DNA of 64,000 nucleotides from Glycomyces luteolus (GTDB taxonomy: Bacteria > Actinomycetota > Actinomycetes > Mycobacteriales > Micromonosporaceae), in NCBI RefSeq assembly GCF_027622875.1, contig NZ_JAPZVP010000010.1:147911-211910 (forward strand). The letters are read 5' to 3'. Shown one piece after another: positions 42,413-51,917 of the stretch; position 1 is the stretch's first letter; each line of letters starts with the position of its first letter. The translations under genes and the position numbers were made by a program. The notes beneath the pieces were generated by a model. It was given only the letters and a program-made list of their open reading frames with translations, was not told the origin of the DNA and searched no databases.

Positions 42413-43129
42413 TTAGCGCTGCTTCACGCCGAGGCGTTCTGACAGCACCTGCCAGGCCAGCTGAGCGGCGATCTGCTCGGCGTCCTTCTTGGAACCGCCG
42501 GAGCCCTCGCCGAACTCCTCGCCCGCCACGACCGCCCAGGCCGTGAACTGCTTGGCGTGGTCGGGACCTGACTCGCTGATCCGGTACTCGGGCACGCCGA
42601 GTCCGGAGTCGGCCGTCAGCTCCTGGAGGCTGGTCTTCCAGTCCAGGGCGGCGCCCTGACCGGCCGCGGCCTCCATGAGCGGATCGAAGAACCGGTGCAC
42701 CACGACCTTGGCGGTCTCCACGCCGTACTGCAGGTAGACGGCGCCGAGCAGCGCCTCCACCGCATCGGCGAGGATCGAGTTCTTGCCGCGCCCGCCCGAG
42801 GTCTCCTCGCCCTTGCCGAGCAGGAGGTGCGGGCCGATGCCGCCCGCGCCCATGCGACGCGCCACTCCGGCCAGCGCCTTCATGTTCACCACGGACGCGC
42901 GCAGGCGCGCGAGCTGCCCTTCGGGCAGGTCGGGGTGATCCTGGTAGAGCGCGGTGGTGACCACCAGGCTGAGCACGGAGTCCCCGAGGAACTCCAGGCG
43001 CTCATTGGTGGGCAGGCCGCCGTGCTCGTAGGCGTAGGACCGGTGTGTCAGGGCGAGACGCAGCAGTTCGGGGTCGATATCTCGGACCCCGAACACCGCT
43101 TCGAAATGTTGTACTGCCTTGTCGCCCAT
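42413..43129 (-). CDS. rnc: ribonuclease III
   Basis: The 238-residue dsRNA endonuclease processes rRNA precursors and regulates mRNAs. The signature is [16 protein letters not shown] (about 42-57) with the catalytic Glu/Asp, and the second acidic site is [13 protein letters not shown]-terminal dsRNA-binding domain follows (WKTSLQEL ... [15 protein letters not shown]). It is 13 bases after rpmF on the same strand. Confidence 0.97.
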   Translation of the reverse strand: MGDKAVQHFEAVFGVRDIDPELLRLALTHRSYAYEHGGLPTNERLEFLGDSVLSLVVTTALYQDHPDLPEGQLARLRASVVNMKALAGVARRMGAGGIGPHLLLGKGEETSGGRGKNSILADAVEALLGAVYLQYGVETAKVVVHRFFDPLMEAAAGQGAALDWKTSLQELTADSGLGVPEYRISESGPDHAKQFTAWAVVAGEEFGEGSGGSKKDAEQIAAQLAWQVLSERLGVKQR

Positions 43130-43142
43130 GTGCGGGAGGACT

Positions 43143-43316
43143 TTAGGCCTCGAGGACCTGACGGCCCCTGTACGTGCCGCAGGTCTCGCAGACCTGGTGG
43201 CCGCGCTTCTTGGCGTGGCACTGCGGGCACTCGATCAACTGGATCGGGGCAGCTTTCCACTGCGACCGACGGTGTCGGGTGTTGCTGCGCGACATACGAC
43301 GCTTCGGAACAGCCAC
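43143..43316 (-). CDS. rpmF: 50S ribosomal protein L32 (zinc-binding form)
   Basis: The 57-residue protein begins [19 protein letters not shown]. The four cysteines CPQC ... CETC form a zinc ribbon, so this is the C+ paralogue. GTG 43316 has GGAG upstream. It lies between the YceD gene and rnc, the usual bacterial order. Confidence 0.97.
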   Translation of the reverse strand: MAVPKRRMSRSNTRHRRSQWKAAPIQLIECPQCHAKKRGHQVCETCGTYRGRQVLEA

Positions 43317-43349
43317 TTCAGAACTCCATACCTATACGCTTACGCTGTG

Positions 43350-43919
43350 CTATTTCGATTCGCCGTCATTGTCGGCGAGTCGAAGCTTCTCCAAGCCCGC
43401 CCAACGGGGGTCCACGGTCTCGTGAACGTGGTCGTCGGGCAGTTCGTCCCAGGGCACGCCGCATTCGGCGCACAATCCCGGGCAGTCAGGTCGGCACAGC
43501 GGGGTGACTGGCATCGCCAGCACCAGCGCGTCCCGGACCGCGGGCTCCAGATCGAGCAGATCCCCCTCGAGCCGCATGATCTCGTCGGCTTCTGTGGTCG
43601 CTTCGGTGACGGAGCCTTCATAAGCGTACAGCTCCTGCACCTGGACGCTGAGAGCGTCCTGCACCGGTGCGAGGCACCTCGCACACTCGCCTTCCGCGAC
43701 CGCCTCGACCTGGCCGGTGGCGAGCACGCCTTCGCTGACGCCGGTGAGGTGGATGTCGAGGTCGAGGACCGCACCCTTGGGGACCGCGTACACCGCTTCG
43801 AGGCCGTAGGCCTCGGGTGCGGGGATCTCGCGCGCGACGTGCATCGTCGTGCCCGCGCCGCGCAGCTCCGCGGTGTCGAACACCAGCGGCGCGGCGGGAT
43901 CCAGAGCGGTCTTCGTCAT
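43350..43919 (-). CDS. YceD/DUF177 family protein
   Basis: A 189-residue protein with the DUF177 core: GECARCLAPVQDALSVQ and the Cys motif CRPDCPGLCAECG near the C-terminus, followed by D-P-R-W. It is encoded just upstream of rpmF almost universally and has been linked to 23S rRNA accumulation in other bacteria. The cysteines may bind zinc. It heads the YceD-rpmF-rnc operon. Confidence 0.93.
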   Translation of the reverse strand: MTKTALDPAAPLVFDTAELRGAGTTMHVAREIPAPEAYGLEAVYAVPKGAVLDLDIHLTGVSEGVLATGQVEAVAEGECARCLAPVQDALSVQVQELYAYEGSVTEATTEADEIMRLEGDLLDLEPAVRDALVLAMPVTPLCRPDCPGLCAECGVPWDELPDDHVHETVDPRWAGLEKLRLADNDGESK

Positions 43920-44326
43920 GGGTGTTCTGCGGTCCTTCGATAGGGAGGTGCGCCTCGATCGAGGCCGACCGGTAATGCTACATCAACGGCGGCAGCGGCC
44001 CCAACCCAGGTTGCGGGCACCGTGACTCGCGCTTAGGCGGCCATTGCGGGCACGAGTGCGGCGGAAGAACCGAGTGATCTCGCCGACACACGACCGGCGG
44101 AAGGGGCGTTCTTGTCTGACCCGGGCGCGAGACTTGGCGCCGACGGGACCTACCCACCCTGGGCGGGTAGGTGGGCGCGCCCGCCCTCGCACCGGAACCC
44201 GCGCCACCGCGTCTTGCTTGCCGGGGGTGCGGGGATCCACGCCGCCTCGCACTCATACGGATCCGCGCTGCCTCACCCTGCTTGCAGGCGCGCGGGAGCG
44301 CCGGCCGTGGCCGGTCGGCGCCTGCG
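43920..44326. other. 407-base region between YceD and the DivIVA-like gene
   Basis: It contains a hairpin CCTACCC-(9)-GGGTAGG (44149-44171). An open frame on the minus strand (43978-44256) is Arg/Pro rich with no start signal. Promoter elements for YceD probably lie near 43978 (TAGCAT on the minus strand). No gene was recognised. Confidence 0.4.
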
Positions 44327-44866
44327 CTAGAGCTGCGGGAGCGGCTTCTCTTCTTCGACGGGTTCCTGCGGCGAGGGCGCGAACGTGCCGATCTCCCGGA
44401 GGGTGTGCATCTTGTCGCGGCCGCGCTCCACGCCCGAGAGGGCGCGGTGCAGGAACTGCTCGAAGTTGGCGAGCGTCGTGTCGACGTACTCGTCGACCTC
44501 GTCGCGCAGCCGCTGCGCCTCGCCGCGGGCCTCCGCGATGATGCGGTTGCCCTCGTGCTCTGCGGAGACGGTGATCTCGTGGCGGGAGACGAGCCGCGCG
44601 TGCTCGGTCTCGCCTTCGGTGATGATCCGCTCGGCCTCGCGTTCGCCGGCGTCGATGATCTTGTCGCGCTCTTGGAGCATGGCCTCGGCGCGACGCAGGT
44701 CGCCGGGGAGTTCGTTCTGGAGCTCTTCGAGCATGGCGATCATCTCGGCCCGGTCCACTTTGCAGGCCCGGGACATGGGCACGGCCTTGGCCTGCTCCAC
44801 GTAGGCGATGATCTCTTCGATCCGGTCGAGCGCACCCACCGATTTGCTCCCGTCGATGTCAGTCAT
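44327..44866 (-). CDS. coiled-coil protein (DivIVA/ATP-synthase-B-like, unknown function)
   Basis: A 179-residue, almost fully helical acidic protein (IEEIIAYVEQAKAVPMSR at the start, long Glu/Arg-rich coiled coil about 40-150). Such a protein sits between coaD and YceD/rpmF in many actinobacteria and is annotated hypothetical or DivIVA-like. A role in cell pole or envelope organisation is possible but unproven. It is 36 bases after coaD on the same strand. Confidence 0.8.
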   Translation of the reverse strand: MTDIDGSKSVGALDRIEEIIAYVEQAKAVPMSRACKVDRAEMIAMLEELQNELPGDLRRAEAMLQERDKIIDAGEREAERIITEGETEHARLVSRHEITVSAEHEGNRIIAEARGEAQRLRDEVDEYVDTTLANFEQFLHRALSGVERGRDKMHTLREIGTFAPSPQEPVEEEKPLPQL

Positions 44867-44901
44867 GGGGACATTGTCCCGGATGAGGGTGTGAAACGTG
44901 G

Positions 44902-45393
44902 CTAATCCTGCCCCAAACGCTCGATCAGTCGCGATTGGACGATTTCAGGCGCGTAGGGCGAGATGTCGCCGCCCCATTTCGCCACGTCCTTGACCATCGA
45001 GGACGACAGGAAGGAGTACAGGGGGTTGGTCGGAATAAAGACCGTCTCGATGCCTCGCAACCCGTAGTTCATTTGGGCCATCTGCAGTTCGTAGTCGAAG
45101 TCCGAGACCGCGCGGACGCCTTTGACGAGTACACCGGCGCCGTGCTTCTGGCAGAAGTCGACGACGAGCCCCCGGAAGGACGCCACTCGTATGTTGGGGA
45201 TGTCCGTGGTGGTCTCGCGGAGGAGTTCCACCCGCTCCTCGACGCTGAAGAGAGCGTTCTTGGAGGCGTTGTGGAAGACCGCGACCCAGACCTCATCGTA
45301 CAGCTGGGCGGCGCGTCCGAAGATGTCGAGATGACCGTAGGTCACCGGATCGAATGAACCGGGGCACACGGCGATGCGAGCTTCAGGTTTCAC
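44902..45393 (-). CDS. coaD: phosphopantetheine adenylyltransferase
   Basis: The 163-residue enzyme forms dephospho-CoA from 4'-phosphopantetheine and ATP. Diagnostic segments are CPGSFDPVTYGHLDIF (nucleotidyltransferase T/HxGH motif), VKGVRAVSDFDYELQMAQMN and SSSMVKDVA. Its GTG start overlaps the rsmD stop (GTGA), so translation is coupled. Confidence 0.97.
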   Translation of the reverse strand: MKPEARIAVCPGSFDPVTYGHLDIFGRAAQLYDEVWVAVFHNASKNALFSVEERVELLRETTTDIPNIRVASFRGLVVDFCQKHGAGVLVKGVRAVSDFDYELQMAQMNYGLRGIETVFIPTNPLYSFLSSSMVKDVAKWGGDISPYAPEIVQSRLIERLGQD

Positions 45394-45947
45394 AGGGCGT
45401 GACCGTAGCAAAGGGCCGTGGTGCCGTAGCGCCGGACGCGGTCTTCTGCGATCTTGTCCGGCCACGGGACGGAGGCGTCCTTGCCGCCGCGTTCGACCAC
45501 CACGTCGGCGTCCTCGGCGAGCCATCCGTTCGCGACCAGCGCTTCCAGTACATCGGCGATGGCGGCGTCGGTGACCGCGTAGGGCGGGTCGGCGAAGACG
45601 ATGTCGAACGGCTCGGCCGGGCCGTTCTGGAGGGCCTTCTCGACAGGGGCGCAAATCACTTCCGCGCCCGTCACACCGAGATCGGCGATGTTGCGGCGCA
45701 AGAGCTTCGCGGTGAGCACGTGCGACTCGACGAAGAGCGCCGACGCGGCCCCGCGCGAGAGCGCTTCGAGGCCGACCGCGCCGGAGCCGGCGTAGAGGTC
45801 GGCGAAGCGCAGTCCGTCGAGGTCGCCGCCGGGCGCGAGCGAGTTGAACAGCGCTTCGCGGACGCGGTCGGAGGTGGGCCGGGTGCGGTCCCCCGGGGGC
45901 GTGGCGAGGCGGCGGCCCTTGAGGCTGCCGGCGATGATCCTAGTCAT
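45390..45947 (-). CDS. rsmD: 16S rRNA (guanine966-N2)-methyltransferase
   Basis: About 185 residues. The N-terminus MTRIIAGSLKGRRL and RPTSDRVREALFN are typical of RsmD. SAM binding is through DLYAGSGAVGLEAL, with the catalytic motif DPPY. ATG 45947 is preferred over 45959 since it follows TATTGT by eight bases without a Shine-Dalgarno. It overlaps coaD by four bases. Confidence 0.95.
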   Translation of the reverse strand: MTRIIAGSLKGRRLATPPGDRTRPTSDRVREALFNSLAPGGDLDGLRFADLYAGSGAVGLEALSRGAASALFVESHVLTAKLLRRNIADLGVTGAEVICAPVEKALQNGPAEPFDIVFADPPYAVTDAAIADVLEALVANGWLAEDADVVVERGGKDASVPWPDKIAEDRVRRYGTTALCYGHAL

Positions 45948-46126
45948 TTGCCACAACAATAATCCGGCGCGGCGCGAGCCGCAGTGGAGGCGCAGTCGCG
46001 CCGAGGAGCGAGGCGGGCGCCCCGCAGGCGTCCGCGGAAGTCGCCTTGGAACGGTGCGGCCCGATGCGGCACGTGTCGGCCCCGAGCCGCGGCGAAGGCG
46101 CCCGGCCCCTCCCGAGTCGCTCCCGG

Positions 46127-48361
46127 TCAGCCCTTCTCCAGGAACTCACCGCGGTCGGCCGCGAGGTCGTCGACGAGCACGGCCAGGCCCGGCTCGCCTT
46201 TGAGCTCAGGGTCTGCCCCGATCAGCTCGGTCGCTTCGGCGCGGGCCGCCTCGATGATGTCGGCGTCCTTCAACAGCGACAAGAGTTTCACGTGCGACTT
46301 CATGCCGGACTGGGCCGCGCCGAGCACGTCGCCTTCGCGCCGCTGCTCCAGGTCGAGTTCGGCCAGCGCGAACCCGTCGGTGGTCGACGCGACCGCGTCG
46401 AGGCGCTCGCGTGAGGAGGAGCCTTCGGCGGCTTCGCTCACGAGCAGGCACAGGCCCGGGTGGGAGCCTCGGCCGACGCGGCCGCGGAGCTGGTGGAGCT
46501 GGGAGATGCCGAAGCGTTCGGCGTCGAGCACGACCATGGCGGTGGCGTTGGGCACGTTGACGCCCACTTCGATGACGGTGGTCGCCACGAGCACGTCGAT
46601 CTCGCCCACGGCGTAGCCGCGCATGACGCGGTCCTTCTCGTCCGCGTCGAGGCGGCCGTGCAGGAGGCCGAGCCGCAGGCCGCTGAGGGCGCTGCCGCGG
46701 AGCTGCTCGATCACGTCGACCACGGCGAGCGGCGGGCGCTTGTCGCCGTCGGTTTCGGCGAAGGCCGCGGCCTCGTCGCCGCCGTTGGTCTTCTGGTCGG
46801 TTTCACCCACGCGGGGGCACACGACATAGGCCTGGCGTCCGGCGGCGACCTCTTCGCGGACGCGGTTCCAGGTGCGGGCCATCCAGCGCTGGTCGGTGTA
46901 GGGCACGACGTGCGTGGCGATGGGGGTGCGGCCGGCCGGGAGCTCGGTGAGTCGGCTGGTCTCGAGGTCGCCGTAGACGGTCATGGCGACGGTGCGCGGG
47001 ATCGGGGTGGCGGTCATGACGAGGGTGTGCGGCGGCCGGTCGGCCTTGGCGCGCAAGGCGTCGCGCTGCTCGACGCCGAACCGGTGCTGCTCGTCGACGA
47101 CGACGAAGCCGAGATCGGCGAAGTCGACGCCGTCGTAGAGGAGCGCGTGCGTGCCGACGACGATCCCGGCCGTGTTGGTCTTCACCTCGTCGAGCACGGT
47201 GCGGCGCTGCGCCGCCGTGGCCGAGCCGGTGAGGAGCGCGACGCGGGTGGCCTCGGGCGGTGCGCCGAGCTCGCCCCCTCGGGCGAGGTCGCCGAGCATC
47301 TCGACGATGGACCGGTGATGTTGGGCCGCAAGGACCTCGGTAGGTGCGAGAAGGGCGGCCTGGCCGCCGTGGGCGACCACTTGGAGCATGGCGCGCAGCG
47401 CGACCAGGGTCTTGCCGGAGCCGACGTCGCCTTGGAGGAGCCGGTGCATCGGGTGCTCCCCCGCGAGTTCGTCCGCGATCTCGTCGCCGACCCGCCGCTG
47501 GCCCTCGGTGAGCGCGAACGGGAGACGGGAGTCGAAGGCCTCGGGAAGCACGCCGCCGCGCGGGTAGGCGGTGGCGGCCTCACCCGCGGCCTCGGCTTTG
47601 CGGCGCACGAGGACGGCCTGGAGGACGAGGGCCTCCTGCCATTTGAGGCGTCTCCTGGCCGCGCCGAGGGCCTCGTGGGAGTCGGGGCGGTGGACCTGGC
47701 GCAGCGCGGTTCCGTAGCCGAGGAGGCTCAGCCTTTCGCGCAGCGAGCGCGGCAGCGGGTCGGGCGGGTCCGGGACCATGTCGAGGACCGTGTGGATGGC
47801 CTTGGCGATGTTCCAGGTCGGGATCTCGGCGGTGGCGGGGTAGACGGGGATGAGCGTCCCGGCGAACTCTTCGATCGCGCTCGCCGCACTGTCGGCGGGC
47901 CCGGTGACGGCGTCCTCGGCGAGGAGCTGGTACTGCGGCGAGTTGAGCTGGAGGCGGCCGCGGAACTGGGCGACCTTGCCCGCGAACAGGCCCCAGCGTC
48001 CGGCGACGAGTTCCTTCGCCCGCCAGGCCTGGTTGAAGAACGTGAGGGTGAGCGTGCGCCCGGCCTCGTCGGCGACGATCACTTCGAGGAGGTCGCGGGG
48101 TTTGCCGCCCGGCCTCCCGCCGCGTCCGCGTCCTTTGGGGACGAACGACTTCGGGATGGCGGCGCGCACCTGCGCGGCGACCGTGACCTCCTCTCCGATC
48201 TCGAGCGCGCCGAGGTCCGTGCGCTCGCCGCGCTGGGCGTAGCGGAACGGGTAGTGCCCGAGGAGGTCGCCCACGGTGTCGAGGCCCAGTCCCTCGCTGA
48301 GGGCCTCCGACGTCTTCTTGCCCAGGACTTCTCGCAGCCGGGTGTCCAGCCCAATGGTCAT
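46127..48361 (-). CDS. recG: ATP-dependent DNA helicase RecG
   Basis: The 744-residue branch-migrating helicase remodels stalled forks and recombination junctions. The N-terminal wedge domain is followed by Walker A GDVGSGKT, DEQH box VVDEQHRFG, TATPIPRT and QLRGRVGRG. ATG 48361 overlaps the stop of the upstream DAK2 gene (ATGA), so the frame extending to 48430 is discarded. Confidence 0.96.
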   Translation of the reverse strand: MTIGLDTRLREVLGKKTSEALSEGLGLDTVGDLLGHYPFRYAQRGERTDLGALEIGEEVTVAAQVRAAIPKSFVPKGRGRGGRPGGKPRDLLEVIVADEAGRTLTLTFFNQAWRAKELVAGRWGLFAGKVAQFRGRLQLNSPQYQLLAEDAVTGPADSAASAIEEFAGTLIPVYPATAEIPTWNIAKAIHTVLDMVPDPPDPLPRSLRERLSLLGYGTALRQVHRPDSHEALGAARRRLKWQEALVLQAVLVRRKAEAAGEAATAYPRGGVLPEAFDSRLPFALTEGQRRVGDEIADELAGEHPMHRLLQGDVGSGKTLVALRAMLQVVAHGGQAALLAPTEVLAAQHHRSIVEMLGDLARGGELGAPPEATRVALLTGSATAAQRRTVLDEVKTNTAGIVVGTHALLYDGVDFADLGFVVVDEQHRFGVEQRDALRAKADRPPHTLVMTATPIPRTVAMTVYGDLETSRLTELPAGRTPIATHVVPYTDQRWMARTWNRVREEVAAGRQAYVVCPRVGETDQKTNGGDEAAAFAETDGDKRPPLAVVDVIEQLRGSALSGLRLGLLHGRLDADEKDRVMRGYAVGEIDVLVATTVIEVGVNVPNATAMVVLDAERFGISQLHQLRGRVGRGSHPGLCLLVSEAAEGSSSRERLDAVASTTDGFALAELDLEQRREGDVLGAAQSGMKSHVKLLSLLKDADIIEAARAEATELIGADPELKGEPGLAVLVDDLAADRGEFLEKG

Positions 48362-49983
48362 TCGGCTCCTAGCAGCAGCAGCGGTTCGTCGTCTCCGGCG
48401 GGCAGCTGCTGGATCTCCACGAGCGGCCACGCCTCACGCACATGATCGCTCAAGGCTGTGACAATCCCGGCGTTCGAACCGGCACCGGGCAGGACGGTGA
48501 GGAGTTCCGCTCCGGTCGAGCAGAGCCGGTCGGCCAGTTCGCGGGCCGCTTCGTGCGCGGTGTCGAACACGCCGAAGTCCGCCTCGCCGACGACGACCGC
48601 GATGCCCTCGGTCCCGGAGCGGAGCTCGCCGGTGCGGCAGGCCTTGATCGCCTCGGCCATGGCCGCGACGTCGTCGTCGAACTGCCGCTCGGGATCGTGG
48701 ACGGCGACGGCCGCGACCGCCTGCACGAGGGTGCCGGTGGCGAGCACGGTCGCCCGGTGCCCTTCGCTCCGAACGGATTCGACGGCGCGGTGCGCGGCGC
48801 GCTCGGCGTCCGGGCGGTCGGCGAGCACGACCGCGCTGCCGATGCCGTCGGCGAGGGCCACGGCGAGCTCGGCGCCGACGGTGGCGGCGGTCGCGGTGCG
48901 GCAGCCTTCGCCCGCGAGGAATTCGCGCATCCGCGTGGCGGCGGTGACGACGACGAGGGCCCTGGCCGGCGCCTCGGCCTCCGGGACCGGTCGGCGCGCG
49001 GGCGCGGCGTGCATGCGGGCGCTCGTGTGGCCCCCGAGGGTGTCGTCGAAGCGGGTCACGGAGATGCGGTGCACGCGGCCGCGTTCGATCCCGGCCTCGA
49101 TCGCCGCGCCGATGTCGTTGACGTGCACGTGGACGTTGAACGTGGTGACGTCCTTGGCGGCGCGCGAGCCGATGATGACCACCGAGTCGCCGAGCGCGGT
49201 GAGGCTGTGCCGCAGGTCGGCGGCCGCCGCCGCGTTCGCTTCCAGGAGGTACTGGACCTCGTAGCCGTAGACCTCGGAGCCGGTCTCGCGCGGCACCTCT
49301 TCGACCTCGGAGACGGCCCGCACGCGGTGGCGTTCGAGGAGGTCGAGCGCGCCGGTCGAGACCGAGCCGGTGAGGGTCTCGACGAGCGCTTCGAGGATCA
49401 CGGTGAGCGCGAGGCCCCCCGCGTCCACCACCCCGGCGCGGGCGAGTGCCGGCAGCTGGCCGGGCGTGGCCGCGACGGCCTCCGCGGCCGCCTCGGCGGC
49501 GGCGCGGGCGGCGGAGACGAGTCCGAACGGGGCGGCCTTCCCTGCGGCGGAGGCGGCGGCCTCGGCGACGGTGAGGATCGTGCCGGCGGTGGGCACGGCG
49601 ACGGCGGCGGTCGCGGCGTCAGTCGCGGAGCGCAGTCCGGCGGCGAAGCCCTTCGCGTCGATCTCGTCGCTGTTCCAGACGTCGGCGAGGCCGCGCAGCA
49701 TCTGCGCGAGGATCACGCCGGAGTTGCCGCGGGCCGAGAGCAGGGCGCGCCCGGCGGCCTCGTCGAGGAGCGCTTCGAGGCGGAGCCCGGGCGTGGCGCC
49801 CTGGAAGGCCGCCTGGAGCGTCGCGACCATGTTCGTCGCCGTGTCGGAGTCGGCCACGGGGAACACGTTGAGCTCGTCGACGCCGCGCCGGTGGCGGGTC
49901 AACGTGTCGATGCCGCGCGCCGCCCACTCGCGCATGATGTCGGCGTCGAGGACCTGGCGTCCGGTTTCAGGGATTTCGGCCAC
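48358..49983 (-). CDS. DAK2-domain protein, fatty acid kinase FakA-like
   Basis: A 541-residue protein. The DAK2/dihydroxyacetone-kinase-like ATP domain comes first (GVDELNVFPVADSDTATNM, ARGNSGVILAQML), followed by a DegV-like C-terminal region. Homologues phosphorylate fatty acids bound to FakB. GTG 49983 follows TATTCT by eight bases (leaderless). It is translationally coupled to recG, the conserved actinobacterial rpmB/DAK2/recG neighbourhood. Confidence 0.9.
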   Translation of the reverse strand: MAEIPETGRQVLDADIMREWAARGIDTLTRHRRGVDELNVFPVADSDTATNMVATLQAAFQGATPGLRLEALLDEAAGRALLSARGNSGVILAQMLRGLADVWNSDEIDAKGFAAGLRSATDAATAAVAVPTAGTILTVAEAAASAAGKAAPFGLVSAARAAAEAAAEAVAATPGQLPALARAGVVDAGGLALTVILEALVETLTGSVSTGALDLLERHRVRAVSEVEEVPRETGSEVYGYEVQYLLEANAAAAADLRHSLTALGDSVVIIGSRAAKDVTTFNVHVHVNDIGAAIEAGIERGRVHRISVTRFDDTLGGHTSARMHAAPARRPVPEAEAPARALVVVTAATRMREFLAGEGCRTATAATVGAELAVALADGIGSAVVLADRPDAERAAHRAVESVRSEGHRATVLATGTLVQAVAAVAVHDPERQFDDDVAAMAEAIKACRTGELRSGTEGIAVVVGEADFGVFDTAHEAARELADRLCSTGAELLTVLPGAGSNAGIVTALSDHVREAWPLVEIQQLPAGDDEPLLLLGAE

Positions 49984-50052
49984 GGGCCATGAGAATACGC
50001 CCCCGCGGCGTCCAGCGGTAGCGCAAGTGGCCGAGCCGCGCGGGAAACGAAA

Positions 50053-50080
50053 CGGCCCGCACGTGTTCACGTGCGGGCCG
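50053..50080. terminator. hairpin terminator after the Pro-rich membrane protein gene
   Basis: CGGCCCGCACGTG-TT-CACGTGCGGGCCG, a 13-bp perfect stem with a 2-base loop, 20 bases after the stop codon at 50100. AAACGAAA on the plus side gives TTTCGTTT on the minus-strand transcript. Confidence 0.75.
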
Positions 50081-50099
50081 GTCGATGCCTATGCGCTGG

Positions 50100-51278
50100 T
50101 CACGAACCGAAGCTGAGGCTCTTTCGGGCCGCATCGAGCGCTTCGACCTGGTCGGCGGTGGCCGAGCCGACGAAGCCCACGTAGCCGTCGCCGTTCTCGA
50201 TGACCGCGGTCATCACGGTCATCTCGCCGACGGTGAAGGTGTTGAACATGGCTTCGCGGGCGTCGACCCGGTACGGAGCGGCCACAGGGTTCACCGGGGC
50301 GCCACCGGCCCAGGTCGCGGCCAGCGCCTGAAGATTGGTGCCCAGGTCGTTGTAGGAGACGTCCTCGCCCGCGCCGATTGCGGCCGGGTCGAGCGCACCG
50401 ATGAAGACCGTCGGTCCGGCGTCGCCGAGGACGAGTCCGGTCGCCGCGGTGAAGCCGCCGGGCGGATTCTCCGCCGCTGCCGAGTTCGGAGGAGCGAGGA
50501 TGCTGATACCGGAGGCGTCGGCGAACACCGAGACTCCCGTGGGCTCCTCTGCGGCACCGCTGGAGATGGTGCCGGTCGGGTCGCCTCCGCCCCCGTCGCC
50601 GTCAAGCGGGTTGAAGAGGATGAAGCCGCCGACGCCGAGGGCCAGCGCGACGACGACGATGCCGGCGACGATGAGCCACATCGGGCCCTTGCCGCCCTTC
50701 TTCTTGTTCTTGCGCTGGATCGTGTCAGGGGCGCCCCACGGCTGGGCGCCGCCGCCCGAGACCGGGACGAGCTGGCCGCCCTGGGGTCCGAACTGGCCGC
50801 CGCCGAACGGCGGCTGGCCGACCGGGGACGACACGGGCATGCCCGAGACCGGCATTCCGGACGCGGGGATCGAGGACACGGGCGGCATCCCGGAGACCGG
50901 CATGCCCGAGACCGGGTACCCGCCGGAGGGCCCGAACGGGTCCGAGACCGACTGGGGCGGCGGGGACGCCTGGAAGGGCTGCTGGGCCTGCGGGGGCATG
51001 CCCTGGAAGTTCTGCTGCGGCGGCGCGTCGAACGGGGAGACGGGGACACCCGGGGGCGGGCCGAACTGCTGCGGCGAGGGCTGGCCGGGGCCGCCGACGT
51101 ACTTGACGGTCCCGTCCTCTTCGACCGGGCGGCCCTGCTGGCCTGACTGCGCCATGCGCTGGCTTTCCGGCGACCACGGCGCGTCCTCCTGAGGAGGCTG
51201 CTCGTTCGGGCGGTACACCGGGGGCTGTTGCTGCGGCGGCTGCCAGCCGTCGGCAGGCTGCTGCGGGGTGTGGCTCAT
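50100..51278 (-). CDS. single-pass membrane protein with Pro/Gln-rich cytoplasmic region
   Basis: A 392-residue protein. Residues 1-190 are disordered, rich in Pro/Gln/Gly, with repeats of the type P-V-S-G-M between about 120 and 155. A Lys-rich patch (RKNKKKGGKG) precedes one TM helix (WLIVAGIVVVALALGVGGFILF, about 200-220). The outer C-terminal domain of about 170 residues is of unknown fold (GPTVFIGALDPAAIGAG, VGEMTVMTAVIENGDGYVGF). Unknown function; the layout is reminiscent of actinobacterial septal or stress-associated proteins but I recognise no family. Confidence 0.75.
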   Translation of the reverse strand: MSHTPQQPADGWQPPQQQPPVYRPNEQPPQEDAPWSPESQRMAQSGQQGRPVEEDGTVKYVGGPGQPSPQQFGPPPGVPVSPFDAPPQQNFQGMPPQAQQPFQASPPPQSVSDPFGPSGGYPVSGMPVSGMPPVSSIPASGMPVSGMPVSSPVGQPPFGGGQFGPQGGQLVPVSGGGAQPWGAPDTIQRKNKKKGGKGPMWLIVAGIVVVALALGVGGFILFNPLDGDGGGGDPTGTISSGAAEEPTGVSVFADASGISILAPPNSAAAENPPGGFTAATGLVLGDAGPTVFIGALDPAAIGAGEDVSYNDLGTNLQALAATWAGGAPVNPVAAPYRVDAREAMFNTFTVGEMTVMTAVIENGDGYVGFVGSATADQVEALDAARKSLSFGS

Positions 51279-51654
51279 GTTCGACTCACCAAAGAAGATA
51301 TGGGCATCGGCACATCATGTGTATGCGGCCAGCCTACGGGATCTGAACCCATCCTAGAGTCACCAACGGTAGCCGACCGCGGCAGCCGCCACAGCACAGA
51401 GCCGCCGCGGAGCGTCCTGGGAGGACCGACGAACCGGCGCGATACGGGCCTGGGTCCGATTGCGGCACAGGCGTTCCGCCCAGGTGGGACCGGACCCGGC
51501 CCCGGGTCGGCCCGGCTGCCGGGGACGAAGCCCCGGCGGCTGTGGCGCAGGTCCCGCCACCTGGATGGTCGGCGGTCCGCCGGGTCCGTTAGAATTACCG
51601 GGTTGCCCGCCGTCGGGGTGGGCCGAATGAACGTCAATGCAGGAGTTTTGGATT
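51279..51654. other. 376-base divergent region upstream of rpmB
   Basis: It holds a hairpin GCCGGGG-ACGAAG-CCCCGGC (51518-51537) and a TAGAAT -10 (51590-51595) that would start rpmB transcription near 51602. No gene was seen. Confidence 0.45.
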
Positions 51655-51846
51655 ATGTCGAGCGTGTGTGAAGTCTGCGCCAAGCGCCCGGGCTTCGGCA
51701 ACAACGTCCCGTGGTCCCACAAGAAGACCCGTCGTCGTTGGAACCCGAACCTGCAGACCATCCGCATCGCGACTGGCTCCGGTGACAACAAGCGCCGCGC
51801 CAAGGTCTGCACCTCGTGCATCAAGGCCGGCAAGGTCACCCGCTAA
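51655..51846 (+). CDS. rpmB: 50S ribosomal protein L28 (zinc-binding form)
   Basis: The 63-residue protein begins MSSVCEVCAKRPGFGN; the second Cys pair is CTSC, giving a C+ zinc-binding form. HKKTRRRWNPNLQ is typical of L28. ATG 51655 has AGGAG about ten bases upstream. It diverges from the Pro-rich membrane protein gene. Confidence 0.97.
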   Translation: MSSVCEVCAKRPGFGNNVPWSHKKTRRRWNPNLQTIRIATGSGDNKRRAKVCTSCIKAGKVTR

Positions 51847-51868
51847 GGGCTGACGCCGCGAAGTCTTA

Positions 51869-51895
51869 CGCCGCCGGGGCTGTGCCCCGGCGGCG
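51869..51895. terminator. terminator between rpmB and thiL
   Basis: CGCCGCCGGGGC-TGT-GCCCCGGCGGCG, a perfect 12-bp stem with a 3-base loop followed by CTTTGT, between convergent genes. Confidence 0.85.
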
Positions 51896-51917
51896 CTTTG
51901 TCGTGCCCGGAGGACCG

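Noticed and set aside
43978..44256. 92-codon minus-strand frame in the YceD upstream region
   Set aside because: No start signal, Arg/Pro-rich composition and no recognisable family.
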